A DNA stretch of 64,000 nt from Anaerolineales bacterium (lineage in GTDB: Bacteria; Chloroflexota; Anaerolineae; Anaerolineales; Villigracilaceae). Positions within the stretch are counted from its first letter, which is position 1. Every line of letters begins with the position of its first letter. The notes below the pieces were generated by a model. It worked only from the letters and a program-made list of their open reading frames with translations. It made no database searches and was not told the DNA's origin. Shown piece by piece: positions 8,392-16,954 of the stretch. The stretch is from NCBI GenBank assembly GCA_020634895.1, contig JACKAV010000002.1, forward strand, positions 62,001 to 126,000, read 5' to 3'. A program made the position numbers and the translations under genes.

Positions 8392-8880
8392 ATGCAAGAA
8401 TTGGACAAGGTAAAACTCGAGCTTGGCAAGATACCCTGGTTTCAGGAGCTGCAAATCAAGCACTTGGACATGATCGCAGGGATCACCCAGCTAAAACAGG
8501 CTCACGCAGGTGAGACTCTGTTTCGCGAAAGCGACAAGGAAGATTTTATATATATCGTTCTTGAAGGACGTGTGGCGCTGGATATGTTCGTGCCGCCAAG
8601 GGGAAAAGTGAGGTTTTACACTGCAGAACGGTGGGAAGTCTTCGGGTGGTCGAGTGTAACACCCAGCGTCCGGCAACGAACGGCGGGCGCAACGGCTGTC
8701 ACAGAGACATTCCTTGCTGCGGTTGAAGCGGCAAAACTGCGGGAACTTTGCGACCAGGATCATACCCTGGGGTATCTCGTGATGCGTCGTTTGGCAAATG
8801 TGGTTGCCAGCCGTTTATTGATCACACGCCTGCAGCTTTTGGATATGTTCAGTTCACCGGAGGAAAACAATGCAAAATGA
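8392..8880 (+). CDS. Cyclic nucleotide-binding domain protein, no DNA-binding domain
   Basis: A 162-residue protein covering one cNMP-binding (Crp-type) beta-barrel, about residues 15-130, plus a C-terminal helix. IYIVLEGRVALDM and FGWSSV match the barrel turns. The phosphate-binding cassette is degenerate: no Gly-Glu-x-Ala-Leu, though RTAGATAV resembles its Arg end. No helix-turn-helix follows, unlike Crp/Fnr regulators of about 220 residues. It is the first gene of the hydrogenase operon and overlaps hydB by 11 nt, so it probably senses a ligand or modulates the enzyme directly; that is inference. GGAG precedes its ATG. Confidence 0.85.
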   Translation: MQELDKVKLELGKIPWFQELQIKHLDMIAGITQLKQAHAGETLFRESDKEDFIYIVLEGRVALDMFVPPRGKVRFYTAERWEVFGWSSVTPSVRQRTAGATAVTETFLAAVEAAKLRELCDQDHTLGYLVMRRLANVVASRLLITRLQLLDMFSSPEENNAK

Positions 8881-9997
8881 ATTTATATTTGGCGTAAATT
8901 CCACCGTGGCTCTCCAAAAAAAGGATTTCGATCTCCTTCTAAAGAAATTGCAAGAGTTGGGGTATGAGGTGGTCGGTCCGCGGGTGGATGAACAGACTCT
9001 TCGTTACGGTCAGATCAACACGATGAATGATCTTCCCAAAGGCTATATTAGCAAGCAGGAAGCCGGACGTTTTCAGCTTATACACACAGGACATTCACGA
9101 TACTTTGATGTGATCCCTGGGGCGCAATCATGGAAACAATTCCTTTTCCCGTCACGTGTCGAGCTATTCGAACTTAATAAAAATGCAGGGCGCTGGGATA
9201 TTAACAGAACCGAATCCCACTCCCCCGCTTATGCGTTTATCGGCGTGCGCGGATGCGAACTTGCCGCAATTCAAATTCAGGACAAGGCATTTATACGCGA
9301 AGATTTTACAGATCCGTTTTATCAGGAACGCCGCGAACGGGCATTCCTGATCGCTGTCAATTGCTCGAACCCCGCCGGTACGTGTTTCTGCGCTTCGATG
9401 GGTACAGGTCCCCGCGTGGAATCCGGCGCCGACTTGATCTTAACTGAACTCGACAATGTCTTTTTACTTAAGATCGGTTCCGAACTTGGGAGAAACGTAC
9501 TAAACGGATTACCCGTCGAATCGGCGAGCGCCTTTTTGCTTCAGGCGGCGGAACGCGAACTTGAGCAGGCTTCCAAAAAAATGGGACGAACGCTGGACAC
9601 CGAAGACCTGCCCGAACTTTTGCTTGAGAACCTTGACGCTGCGCACTGGCAAAAGATCAATTCCCGTTGTTTATCCTGTGCGAACTGCACCCAGGTTTGC
9701 CCCACCTGCTTCTGCTGGGACACGGTAGATACGATGAGCCTGAATGGCACAGAAACCAAACGGGAACGCGTGTGGGATTCCTGCTTCAATCCCGGGTATT
9801 CGTACCAGGCGGGCGGCAATACGCGTCCAACCATCCACTCACGATACAGGCAGTGGCTATCCCATAAATTTGGAACATGGAAGGTGCAATACGGGACTTT
9901 GGGCTGTACAGGCTGCGGACGCTGCATCACCTGGTGCCCTGCCGGCATCGACATTACCGAAGAAATCGCCGCCCTGCGCAAGGAAGTGAAAAAATGA
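8870..9997 (+). CDS. hydB: Group 3b [NiFe]-hydrogenase beta subunit (4Fe-4S dicluster)
   Basis: A 375-residue iron-sulfur electron-transfer subunit of the cytoplasmic NADP-linked hydrogenase (sulfhydrogenase type), related to anaerobic sulfite reductase subunit A. Two C-terminal 4Fe-4S motifs are clear: CLSCANCTQVCPTC near residue 265 and CTGCGRCITWCPAG near residue 345. A middle Cys pair (GTCFCASMG) may hold another cluster. It overlaps the upstream cNMP gene by 11 nt and hydG by 4 nt, so translation is likely coupled. Confidence 0.93.
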   Translation: MQNEFIFGVNSTVALQKKDFDLLLKKLQELGYEVVGPRVDEQTLRYGQINTMNDLPKGYISKQEAGRFQLIHTGHSRYFDVIPGAQSWKQFLFPSRVELFELNKNAGRWDINRTESHSPAYAFIGVRGCELAAIQIQDKAFIREDFTDPFYQERRERAFLIAVNCSNPAGTCFCASMGTGPRVESGADLILTELDNVFLLKIGSELGRNVLNGLPVESASAFLLQAAERELEQASKKMGRTLDTEDLPELLLENLDAAHWQKINSRCLSCANCTQVCPTCFCWDTVDTMSLNGTETKRERVWDSCFNPGYSYQAGGNTRPTIHSRYRQWLSHKFGTWKVQYGTLGCTGCGRCITWCPAGIDITEEIAALRKEVKK

Positions 9998-10863
9998 TCG
10001 AACAAACTTTAAAGCACTCTACAACGTCACATACAAGCGGTTTACTGGAACCCGTTTGGGCAGAGATCGTGTCCATCACCCCGGAGGCGGAGGGGATATC
10101 CACTTTCTGGATCAGGTTCACCGATCCGGCAGTCGCCGCCACGTACTCATTTCAGCCCGGGCAATTTAATATGGTGTATATCCCCGGATACGGCGAAGCC
10201 GCCATTTCCATCAGTTCCAGTTCAGAAGACTCCGCGCTTATCGGTCACACGATCCGCTTTGTTGGGAATGTAACCCGCGCCATTAGCCGTCTCAAAGTGG
10301 GAGACGTGATCGGAATACGCGGTCCCTTCGGCTCGGCTTGGCCGATCCGCGAAATGGAGGGACACGATGTGATTATCGCCTGCGGCGGCGTAGGTCTTCC
10401 CCCGCTGCGCCCGGTGATCTATTACATCATGAATCACCGCGAAAAATTTGGCAAGGTCTATCTGCTCTATGGTGCGCGCACACCCAGCGACCTGATCTTT
10501 CCCAAGGAATATGCAAGTTGGGAAGAAGCAAATATCCAAGTGCATGTCACGGTGGATCGCGCCGACGAAGACTGGCAGGGGCAGGTCGGTGTGGTTCCGA
10601 TGCTGTTTTACCGTTTCCGTATGGATGCGCCCAACAGCCTTGTGCTCACCTGTGGACCTGAGATCATGATCCGGTTCGTAGTATATGAAGGACTAGCCCG
10701 CCGCGTACAGCCCGAAAATATCTATGTCTCATTGGAGCGCAACATGAAATGCGGGCAGGGTTCGTGCGGTCACTGCCAGCTTGGACCGTACTTCATTTGC
10801 AAAGACGGGCCCGTCTTCCGATTTGATGCGCTGCAACCCTACTTTAATGTGGAGGAGTTCTAA
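9994..10863 (+). CDS. hydG: Group 3b [NiFe]-hydrogenase gamma subunit (FAD/NAD(P)H)
   Basis: A 289-residue flavoprotein that exchanges electrons with NAD(P)H for the hydrogenase. There is a ferredoxin-reductase-like FAD domain (residues 18-105, GQFNMVYIPGYGE), an NAD(P)-binding Rossmann part (VIIACGGVGLPPLRP near residue 125) and a C-terminal 2Fe-2S motif CGQGSCGHCQLGPYFIC. The start at 9994 overlaps the hydB stop as ATGA; a longer in-frame reading to 9877 lies wholly inside hydB and is not credible. Confidence 0.93.
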   Translation: MIEQTLKHSTTSHTSGLLEPVWAEIVSITPEAEGISTFWIRFTDPAVAATYSFQPGQFNMVYIPGYGEAAISISSSSEDSALIGHTIRFVGNVTRAISRLKVGDVIGIRGPFGSAWPIREMEGHDVIIACGGVGLPPLRPVIYYIMNHREKFGKVYLLYGARTPSDLIFPKEYASWEEANIQVHVTVDRADEDWQGQVGVVPMLFYRFRMDAPNSLVLTCGPEIMIRFVVYEGLARRVQPENIYVSLERNMKCGQGSCGHCQLGPYFICKDGPVFRFDALQPYFNVEEF

Positions 10864-11651
10864 TGAATCCGCGTAAACCCTCAATCGCTGTTTATAAATT
10901 TTCATCCTGTGATGGCTGCCAGTTGTCTTTGTTGAACATGGAAGATGAACTGCTCGATCTGGCGGAAGCCGTGGACATCGCCTATTTTTTGGAAGCCACC
11001 CGCGCGGCTCGCCCCGGACCGTATGACATCGCCATCGTGGAAGGTTCCATCACCACCGAACACGAAGTGGAACGGATCAAAGAAGTCCGCCGGGACGCAA
11101 AGATACTTATTGCGCTGGGCACTTGCGCCACATCAGGCGGTGTGCAAGCTTTGCGAAATTTTGCAGACCATAAGGTCTATGCCAGCAAGGTATATGAGCA
11201 TCCTGAATTTTTGCATTACCTGCCAACCTCCACGCCGATTGCCGAGCATGTGGCTGTAGACCTTGAGTTATGGGGCTGCCCGGTCAATAAGAGACAGGTA
11301 TTGGAGATCATTACCGCCCTGCTCAACAACCGCCGCCCGAACCTGCCGCAATACAGCGTTTGCCTTGAATGCAAACGGAGCGGAACGGTCTGCGTGCTGG
11401 TGGACAAAGGAATTCCATGCATGGGTCCCGCCACGCAAGCCGGATGCGGCGCGATCTGCCCGTCCAATGGACGCGGCTGCTACGGCTGTTTTGGTCCGGC
11501 AAAATCCACCAACGTGGATTCGCTCGTCCATATTTTACGCAACGCAGAGCGAATGCCAGGCGAAACAGAACGGCTCTTTAGAGGCATTAGCGGCAACGCC
11601 CCCGCCTTTCAAATGGCAGCCGAAAGCTTCATCAGCAAGGAGAAAAAATGA
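10863..11651 (+). CDS. hydD: Group 3b [NiFe]-hydrogenase small (delta) subunit
   Basis: A 262-residue small subunit that carries the 4Fe-4S clusters relaying electrons from the Ni-Fe site. The proximal cluster Cys are visible in SSCDGCQLS (near residue 17), LGTCATSGG and LWGCPVN. The later CLECKRSGTVC and the Cys-rich CMGPATQAGCGAICPSNG plus GCYGCFGP hold further clusters. It has no Tat signal, consistent with a cytoplasmic group 3 enzyme. The start overlaps the hydG stop by 1 nt and the end overlaps hydA by 4 nt. Confidence 0.94.
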   Translation: MNPRKPSIAVYKFSSCDGCQLSLLNMEDELLDLAEAVDIAYFLEATRAARPGPYDIAIVEGSITTEHEVERIKEVRRDAKILIALGTCATSGGVQALRNFADHKVYASKVYEHPEFLHYLPTSTPIAEHVAVDLELWGCPVNKRQVLEIITALLNNRRPNLPQYSVCLECKRSGTVCVLVDKGIPCMGPATQAGCGAICPSNGRGCYGCFGPAKSTNVDSLVHILRNAERMPGETERLFRGISGNAPAFQMAAESFISKEKK

Positions 11652-12931
11652 AAAACATTGAAGTCCCCGCACTGGCTCGCGTGGAAGGAGAAGGCGGCTT
11701 ATTTATTGGATTACAAGACGGCAAAGCGGTGGAAATTCGGCTTGATATTTACGAACCCCCGCGCTTCTTTGAAGGATTTTTAACCGGTCGTTTTTTACAG
11801 GAAGTGCCGGATATTACAGCCCGCATTTGCGGAATTTGCCCGGTGGCGTACCAAATGAGTTCGGCATTTGCGTTGGAAAATGCGCTTGGCATAAAAATCC
11901 ATCCGCAAGTCCGCGCATTGCGCCGATTAATGTATTGCGGCGAATACATCGAGAGTCACGCCCTGCACATCTACATGCTGCAAGCGCCAGACCTGCTTGG
12001 GAAAGAATCGGCATTGGAACTAGCCGCCGTTGCGCCTGACGTGGTCAAAAATGCTTTGCGGCTCAAGAAGATCGGCAATCAACTTCTCAAAACCATCGGC
12101 GGACGCTCTGTCCATCCGGTGAGTGTTTGTATTGGAGGGTTCTACCGCTGGGCAGACAAAGCCAAATTACAGGCTTTGCTCCCCGATCTGGAATGGGGAT
12201 TGCAAGCCGCACTCGACACATTAAAGTGGTCTGTCACGCTTCCCTACCCGGACCTTGAAATTGACTACGAATTTGTGGCTCTTCATCACGCTGACGAATA
12301 TGCGGTCATCGAAGGCGAAATTCTCTCTTCCAAGGGAATCAGCCTGTCCACCGCTGAGTACGAAAGCCGCTATCTGGAAAAGCATGTCCGGCATTCCAAC
12401 GCACTGCATGGCTATACAGTGGACGGCGGCACGTATCTGGTAGGTCCGCTGGCGCGATTGAACTTAAATCACGAACAATTGCTTCCAATAGCCCGCAAGG
12501 CAATGGAAGAAGCCAATATTCAACTACCGCTTAAGAATCCGTACAAGTCATTGATCGCGCGGGCAGTGGAATTGGTTCAGGCATATGAAGAAGCCATCGA
12601 ACTGGTAAAAAACTATTCACCGGAAGGAACCTCAGCTGTTGAGTTAAAACTAAAGGCAGGCGAAGGCACAGGCGCCACCGAGGCTCCACGCGGGCTTTTG
12701 TACCATCGCTATCAGATTGACGATGGCGGGCTGGTGCAATTCGCAAAGATCACCCCGCCCACTGCGCAGAACCTGCCGCGCATCGAAGCAGACCTGTTTG
12801 AGCTTGCGCCCAAAATCGTCAGCCTGCCGGAAGCCGAAGCAACACTCACCGCCGAGCATCTTGTCCGCGCGTATGATCCATGCATCTCCTGCGCCACCCA
12901 TTTCTTGAAATTGAAAGTGGAAGAAAAATGA
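11648..12931 (+). CDS. hydA: Group 3b [NiFe]-hydrogenase large (alpha) subunit
   Basis: A 427-residue catalytic subunit. The four Ni-Fe ligands are present: RICGIC at residues 59-64 (Cys61, Cys64) and DPCISCATH with Cys412 and Cys415. His418 is followed by a 9-residue tail, FLKLKVEEK, which the operon's maturation protease would be expected to remove. The subunit set (B, G, D, A order) identifies a group 3b NADP(H)-dependent bidirectional hydrogenase. Ni-Fe insertion genes (hyp) are not in this window. Confidence 0.95.
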   Translation: MKNIEVPALARVEGEGGLFIGLQDGKAVEIRLDIYEPPRFFEGFLTGRFLQEVPDITARICGICPVAYQMSSAFALENALGIKIHPQVRALRRLMYCGEYIESHALHIYMLQAPDLLGKESALELAAVAPDVVKNALRLKKIGNQLLKTIGGRSVHPVSVCIGGFYRWADKAKLQALLPDLEWGLQAALDTLKWSVTLPYPDLEIDYEFVALHHADEYAVIEGEILSSKGISLSTAEYESRYLEKHVRHSNALHGYTVDGGTYLVGPLARLNLNHEQLLPIARKAMEEANIQLPLKNPYKSLIARAVELVQAYEEAIELVKNYSPEGTSAVELKLKAGEGTGATEAPRGLLYHRYQIDDGGLVQFAKITPPTAQNLPRIEADLFELAPKIVSLPEAEATLTAEHLVRAYDPCISCATHFLKLKVEEK

Positions 12932-13404
12932 CAACGGTCGCGGTGATCGGCATTGGGCAGAGTTTCCGCGGGGATGATGCAGCCGGGCTGGAAGCCATCC
13001 GTTTGTGGGAGAGTCAATTCCCTGAAACGGCACACAGGTCCGAGGTCCGGGTGGAGGCGAGCGAATTGCCGGGGTTGTCACTGCTGGATAAGCTGGAAGA
13101 TGTCGACGCAGCAATTCTTGTAGATGCAGTCCAAAGTTTAAAGGAGCCGGGCAAGATCCACATTCTGGGCGAAAGCGATTTGATGTCGTTCGCATCAGAC
13201 TCAAAATCGGCTCATGGCTGGGGCGTGGCTGAAACCCTGCGGATGATGCATCTTACGCAGGAGAAGAATCCCAAAATCCTGCTCATTGGGATCGAAGTGA
13301 GCCAGACAGAAATTGGTGCCGCAATCAGCCAAACGGTTCAAGCAAAGCTACCTGAGGTGTGTAAAATCATTCAACAAACCGTTTTAGAAACTCTGTTTGC
13401 ATAA
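12928..13404 (+). CDS. Hydrogenase maturation protease
   Basis: A 158-residue endopeptidase of the HycI/HoxW type, which trims the C-terminus of the large subunit after nickel insertion. The GIGQSFRGDDAAG motif (residues 9-21) holds the first nickel-sensing acidic residue, and the second is in AILVDAVQS. A late HGWGVAETL supplies the conserved His. Start at 12928, overlapping hydA by 4 nt; a 16-codon upstream extension would lie inside hydA. It is the last gene of the operon, before a strong terminator. Confidence 0.92.
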   Translation: MTTVAVIGIGQSFRGDDAAGLEAIRLWESQFPETAHRSEVRVEASELPGLSLLDKLEDVDAAILVDAVQSLKEPGKIHILGESDLMSFASDSKSAHGWGVAETLRMMHLTQEKNPKILLIGIEVSQTEIGAAISQTVQAKLPEVCKIIQQTVLETLFA

Positions 13405-13411
13405 AACTCAC

Positions 13412-13449
13412 ACAAAAGATGCCGCCAGTTTTCTGGCGGCATCTTTTGT
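13412..13449 (+). terminator. Terminator of the hydrogenase operon
   Basis: A 17-bp perfect stem (13412-13428 with 13433-13449) with a TTTT loop and a T-rich tail, 7 nt after the protease stop. Confidence 0.92.
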
Positions 13450-13488
13450 TTTCAAAATTCATCGACTGAATTTTGCTTTTGTATTTGG

Positions 13489-13494
13489 TATAAT
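13489..13494 (+). promoter_or_regulatory. Extended -10 promoter of the methyltransferase gene
   Basis: TGGTATAAT gives an extended -10 (TG-n-TATAAT) 28 nt before the ATG at 13522. AAGGAGAG lies between as the ribosome site. The -35 is poor. Confidence 0.55.
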
Positions 13495-13521
13495 GGCATA
13501 ATTATTTTCAAGGAGAGAACA

Positions 13522-14322
13522 ATGAAAATCGACTATCAGGAACCCAGCAAAGACCTTTTAATGCGCATTGATATTCACGAAAAATACGGCTCTGCCAATA
13601 TCGACGAATGGACCAACGACCTGCTCAAACCGCAGGCAGGCATGAACATCCTCGATGTCGGCTGCGGCGCCGGAAAATTGTGCTTCCTCTTTAATGATTA
13701 CGTCAAAGGCGGCGCGAAAATTACCGGTGGAGATTTTTCGGAAGAACTGCTCGATAAGGCAAGAGAGAAAAACAAGAAAGTCGGTGCGAATATCGACTTC
13801 CAATTTTTGGATTTCAATGAGAAGTTCAAATTTGACGACAACACGTTCGATCTCTGCACATCAGCATTCGCGATTTATTACGCCTCAGACCTCGACTTTA
13901 CATTTGGTGAGGCGCATCGTGTGCTTAAGCTAGGCGGACGGCTTTTCGTCTCCGGTCCGCTGCCTGAGAACAAGCAAATGTTCTACGACATCATCAAGGA
14001 AGCCACCAGCCAGCCCATTCCGCCCATGCCCGGTTCTTCGCGCTTCAAAGGCGATATTTTCAACACCATCGACCACATTTTCGCAAAGACCGAATTGCAC
14101 AAATTCGAAAACCATCTCACCTTCCCCGAAGTTGCCCCGTTCATTGATTACGTCCGCGCTTCGCTCGGTGAAGACCGCCGCTTGTGGACATCCATGTTCA
14201 ACGGCAAGGATGAATACGAAACATTGATCGGCAAAATCGAAGAAGTGGCGAAGAAGTGGTTCGACCGCGACGGCAAACTTGTAATGACCAAGGTTGTCGG
14301 CGGGATTCTGGCAACGAAATAA
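13522..14322 (+). CDS. Class I SAM-dependent methyltransferase
   Basis: A 266-residue methyltransferase with the Rossmann-like SAM-binding fold. Motif I ILDVGCGAGKLCFLF begins near residue 40, an acidic residue at the end of strand 2 follows in GGDFSEELLDKA, and motif III-like FDLCTSAFAIYYASD is near residue 112. RVLKLGGRLFVSGPLPE is the post-II strand. It is UbiE/Methyltransf_11-like, and the substrate is unknown. The ribosome site is AAGGAGAG. It is probably co-transcribed with the PIG-L and DinB genes downstream, although a GC-rich hairpin intervenes. Confidence 0.88.
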   Translation: MKIDYQEPSKDLLMRIDIHEKYGSANIDEWTNDLLKPQAGMNILDVGCGAGKLCFLFNDYVKGGAKITGGDFSEELLDKAREKNKKVGANIDFQFLDFNEKFKFDDNTFDLCTSAFAIYYASDLDFTFGEAHRVLKLGGRLFVSGPLPENKQMFYDIIKEATSQPIPPMPGSSRFKGDIFNTIDHIFAKTELHKFENHLTFPEVAPFIDYVRASLGEDRRLWTSMFNGKDEYETLIGKIEEVAKKWFDRDGKLVMTKVVGGILATK

Positions 14323-14328
14323 TTTTGT

Positions 14329-14351
14329 AGGGGCGGGGAAACCCTGCCCCT
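14329..14351. repeat. GC-rich REP-like hairpin
   Basis: AGGGGC (14329-14334) pairs with GCCCCT (14346-14351) around an inner GGG/CCC, forming a short intergenic palindrome between the methyltransferase and PIG-L genes. It has no T-run, so it is more like a REP element than a terminator. Confidence 0.5.
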
Positions 14352-14362
14352 GCGAGAATGAT

Positions 14363-14995
14363 ATGAATTTTTTCGGCAAACGAGTCCTTTTCCTTGGCGC
14401 ACACCCCGATGATATTGAGATCGGGTGTGGTGCGTTGCTGCATAATATCGTCAACAAGACCGAAGTCCTTTGCGTCACGCTTTCGGATAATCAGAAAAAC
14501 CCAGACTTGAAAAAAGTGAAGAACGAACACCTTGAATCCATGAAAGTCTTGGGTGTGCCGGAAGATCGCGTGATCTTCGGTCCGTTCACGACGCGAATTT
14601 TTCAGGATTCACGGCAGGAGATCCTTGAGTACTTTCTCAAACTCCGCAAGGATTTCAAACCTGACCTGATCTTCACGCATTCCAAGCAGGATGTTCATCA
14701 AGACCACAACACGATGACAGACGAAGCCCTGCGCGCTTTCCGCGGCATCACCGTATTGGGATTTGACGTGGTGCGCTCATCGTATGGATTCTTCCCCCAC
14801 TTTCTTGTGGAAGTCACCGAAGAGGACGTGAACAAGAAGATCGAAGCGCTGGCGCAATACGACACATACCAGGACCGTTACTACTTCAACGCCGAGTTGA
14901 CCCGCTCCATCATGGTGCGCCACGGTGCGCTGGCGGAACGTCCTTTCGCAGAAGGGTTTGACATTTTGAGGATCGTCGGAAGTTTCGAAGGTTAG
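14363..14995 (+). CDS. PIG-L (LmbE-like) deacetylase
   Basis: A 210-residue zinc-dependent N-acetylglucosaminyl deacetylase-fold protein. The AHPDDIEIGCG motif (residues 13-23) holds the catalytic Asp and zinc ligands, and HQDHN near residue 112 supplies the third ligand. Family members remove acetyl groups from GlcNAc-linked lipids, mycothiol or bacillithiol precursors or antibiotic sugars; which one is unknown. The start was placed at 14363 because residues before it are encoded by the methyltransferase tail and the GC hairpin. The ribosome site is weak. Confidence 0.88.
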   Translation: MNFFGKRVLFLGAHPDDIEIGCGALLHNIVNKTEVLCVTLSDNQKNPDLKKVKNEHLESMKVLGVPEDRVIFGPFTTRIFQDSRQEILEYFLKLRKDFKPDLIFTHSKQDVHQDHNTMTDEALRAFRGITVLGFDVVRSSYGFFPHFLVEVTEEDVNKKIEALAQYDTYQDRYYFNAELTRSIMVRHGALAERPFAEGFDILRIVGSFEG

Positions 14996-15015
14996 TTTTG
15001 TGAAGGGAAACTTAT

Positions 15016-15525
15016 ATGAAATTCACAACTCTCTATCAGGAACTCACCCAAAGCACGGAAATGATTCGGTCGCTGCTGGCAGGCATCGGCGCGGAAGAGG
15101 CGCGGATGAAGCCAAACTCAAAAACATGGTCCATCCTTGAGGTGACTTGTCACCTGTATGACGAAGAACGCGAGGATTTCCGCGAGCATTTGGATTTCAT
15201 CCTGCACCGCCAAGATGAAGAATGGCATCGCATCGCTCCGCAGGGATGGGTGAAATCGCGAAAGTATAACGAGCAGGATTTTGGGAAGATGAAGGCGAAA
15301 TTCTTTCGCGAACGGAAAAAATCTTTGGTTTGGCTGAAGGGGTTGAAAAACGCGGATTGGAATATCACATACAAGTCAAAGTTCGGTTCGATGCGGGCAG
15401 GTGACATGTTCGTTTCATGGGCAGCACATGACAATTTGCATATCAGACAGTTAGTGGAATTGCGAAGATGGCATATCGAAAAAAAGACAAAGCCATTTAA
15501 GATCGGTTACGCTGGGGATTGGTAA
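15016..15525 (+). CDS. DinB-superfamily protein
   Basis: A 169-residue four-helix-bundle protein of the DinB/YfiT metal-binding superfamily. The metal-site histidines are in CHLYDEERED (near residue 44) and AAHDNLHIRQL (near residues 138-142), the usual three-His pattern. Members include thiol-dependent transferases such as bacillithiol S-transferases. With a PIG-L deacetylase and a methyltransferase just upstream, a role in small-thiol or detoxification chemistry is possible but only inferred. The ribosome site AAGGGAAA precedes the ATG. Confidence 0.8.
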   Translation: MKFTTLYQELTQSTEMIRSLLAGIGAEEARMKPNSKTWSILEVTCHLYDEEREDFREHLDFILHRQDEEWHRIAPQGWVKSRKYNEQDFGKMKAKFFRERKKSLVWLKGLKNADWNITYKSKFGSMRAGDMFVSWAAHDNLHIRQLVELRRWHIEKKTKPFKIGYAGDW

Positions 15526-15529
15526 AAGC

Positions 15530-15558
15530 AAACAGGCTCTCTTCACGAGAGCCTGTTT
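15530..15558. terminator. Bidirectional terminator between DinB and GNAT genes
   Basis: A 12-bp perfect stem (15530-15541 with 15547-15558) with a 5-nt loop and A/T flanks separates two convergent genes. Confidence 0.88.
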
Positions 15559-16440
15559 TTATTTTGGAGAAACAAGAGATTCCGGCGGGTCGCCGCGCCA
15601 CATCTCAATGCGCCTGAACGATTCGACATATCCCATTTTGTAAAAGGCTGGCAGGTGCGGATCGTTGACCTGAATGTTCTCAATATGTGTATCAAGCCGC
15701 GGATATTGGTGATGCAAATGAGAAAGAAAGGCATACGCCATCTTTTCTGGGTCGCCTTCTTCAGTCTTGTAAATGAAATGGGTCAACGTAAATTTTTCGC
15801 GCTGATAGGCGATCCAGCCGCGGCTGCCGTCTGGGAGGGTTAGCCGCATGCCGAAAACTTCGGGCGAATGCCGCATGGATTCGGATTGATTCGTCCACGG
15901 CTGGGTCCCGCGGTCGTAGCCGATAAGATCGAGCGCCTCGTAACGTTCCAGCCGCTTTGCATCCGCGACCACAGGCTCAAGCAGAGTACGGGATGGAGAA
16001 CGCCTTAGGATCAACAATTCACCTATCTCGTAAAAACCAAGTTTCAGAAAAAGCTGGTGGGCAGGCGTATTATTTTTGATCACTTCCAGCATGGTGAAGT
16101 CGATGTTCAAATCGACAGATTGTTCGAGCAAACCGCGCATCAGAGCTTCACCGACTCCGCCGCGGCGCGTGGAGGGAATCACACCAAGACGCGTGATCCA
16201 CGTTCGTTCGTTGCGAACACCCAACATGGCGACCCCGCGCAGGTGTCCATTTTCAACCGCCACAAAGGAACGTGCAAGATCCACATCGTAATCCTGCACA
16301 TATTTTGCCAGCCTCGCAGCATTCATAGGCATCGGCACCAGATAATCCACCCGGGTCTGGTTATAGATCTCTGTCAATTCGTCGATCGTGAATTGACCTG
16401 CCGGTATTAAATTGATGGCGCTATTCGACAAATGGGGCAT
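15559..16440 (-). CDS. GNAT-family N-acetyltransferase
   Basis: A 293-residue protein. The N-terminal half (about residues 15-145) is a GNAT domain with the acetyl-CoA pyrophosphate loop RRGGVGEALMRGL near residue 112. The C-terminal half (about 155-290) resembles a degenerate second GNAT fold, ending GYVESFRRIEMWRG. The acceptor is unknown. It lies 18 nt downstream of a response regulator gene on the same strand and probably shares its transcript. Confidence 0.82.
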   Translation of the reverse strand: MPHLSNSAINLIPAGQFTIDELTEIYNQTRVDYLVPMPMNAARLAKYVQDYDVDLARSFVAVENGHLRGVAMLGVRNERTWITRLGVIPSTRRGGVGEALMRGLLEQSVDLNIDFTMLEVIKNNTPAHQLFLKLGFYEIGELLILRRSPSRTLLEPVVADAKRLERYEALDLIGYDRGTQPWTNQSESMRHSPEVFGMRLTLPDGSRGWIAYQREKFTLTHFIYKTEEGDPEKMAYAFLSHLHHQYPRLDTHIENIQVNDPHLPAFYKMGYVESFRRIEMWRGDPPESLVSPK

Positions 16441-16458
16441 TCTCTATATTTGAACAGA

Positions 16459-16830
16459 TCATCCCTTCACAAGATATTTTTCTATCTCGGCAATAAATTC
16501 GTTGACCTTGATAATGGGTTTTGAAATGAATCCAGTGCAGCCATAACTTTCAGCCATATTCCGGGCTGTGTCGGGAGGCCAGGCGGTAAATGCAAGTATG
16601 GGAAGATTCTCGAACGACGGCTCCTCCCGCAATTGACCCGCAAGAGTCAAACCGTCATAGTCTGGCAAACCCAAATCAAGCAGGATCAAGTCTGGGCGCT
16701 GTTGCGAGGCGATTTTGTATCCCGACTCCGCGTTCGCCGCATGCACAACTTCGTATCCACGGGCTGTCAGTATCTTTGTTACAAGTTCCACATTGTCGGG
16801 CACATCATCAATGATCAGGATTTTAGTCAT
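16459..16830 (-). CDS. Single-domain response regulator
   Basis: A 123-residue stand-alone receiver (CheY-like) domain. The acidic pair Asp8-Asp9, phosphoacceptor Asp52 in LLDLGLPDYDG, Thr82 and Lys104 (SKP) are all in place, so it should be phosphorylatable. No output domain or histidine kinase is encoded nearby. The start at 16830 gives the exact receiver length. A longer in-frame reading to 17334 crosses the suf terminator and shadows the Rieske gene. Confidence 0.92.
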   Translation of the reverse strand: MTKILIIDDVPDNVELVTKILTARGYEVVHAANAESGYKIASQQRPDLILLDLGLPDYDGLTLAGQLREEPSFENLPILAFTAWPPDTARNMAESYGCTGFISKPIIKVNEFIAEIEKYLVKG

Positions 16831-16920
16831 GGCATCACCTTTGGTTGGTGCAATGAGATGTCGATTTGACAGGTAGCGGAATAATAGTACCACCATAAAA
16901 AGAGGAAAATCAAACCGAAC

Positions 16921-16947
16921 AAAAAGCCCTCGCTGTTGAGCGAGGGC
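16921..16947 (-). terminator. Terminator of the suf operon
   Basis: On the - strand a 9-bp GC-rich stem (16939-16947 with 16926-16934) with a 4-nt loop is followed by T5. It lies 7 nt after the Rieske stop. Confidence 0.9.
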
Positions 16948-16954
16948 ACATAAT

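Noticed and set aside
12880..12927. Longer N-terminus for the hydrogenase maturation protease
   Set aside because: The extra codons lie in hydA; the 4-nt overlap start at 12928 gives the normal protease beginning.
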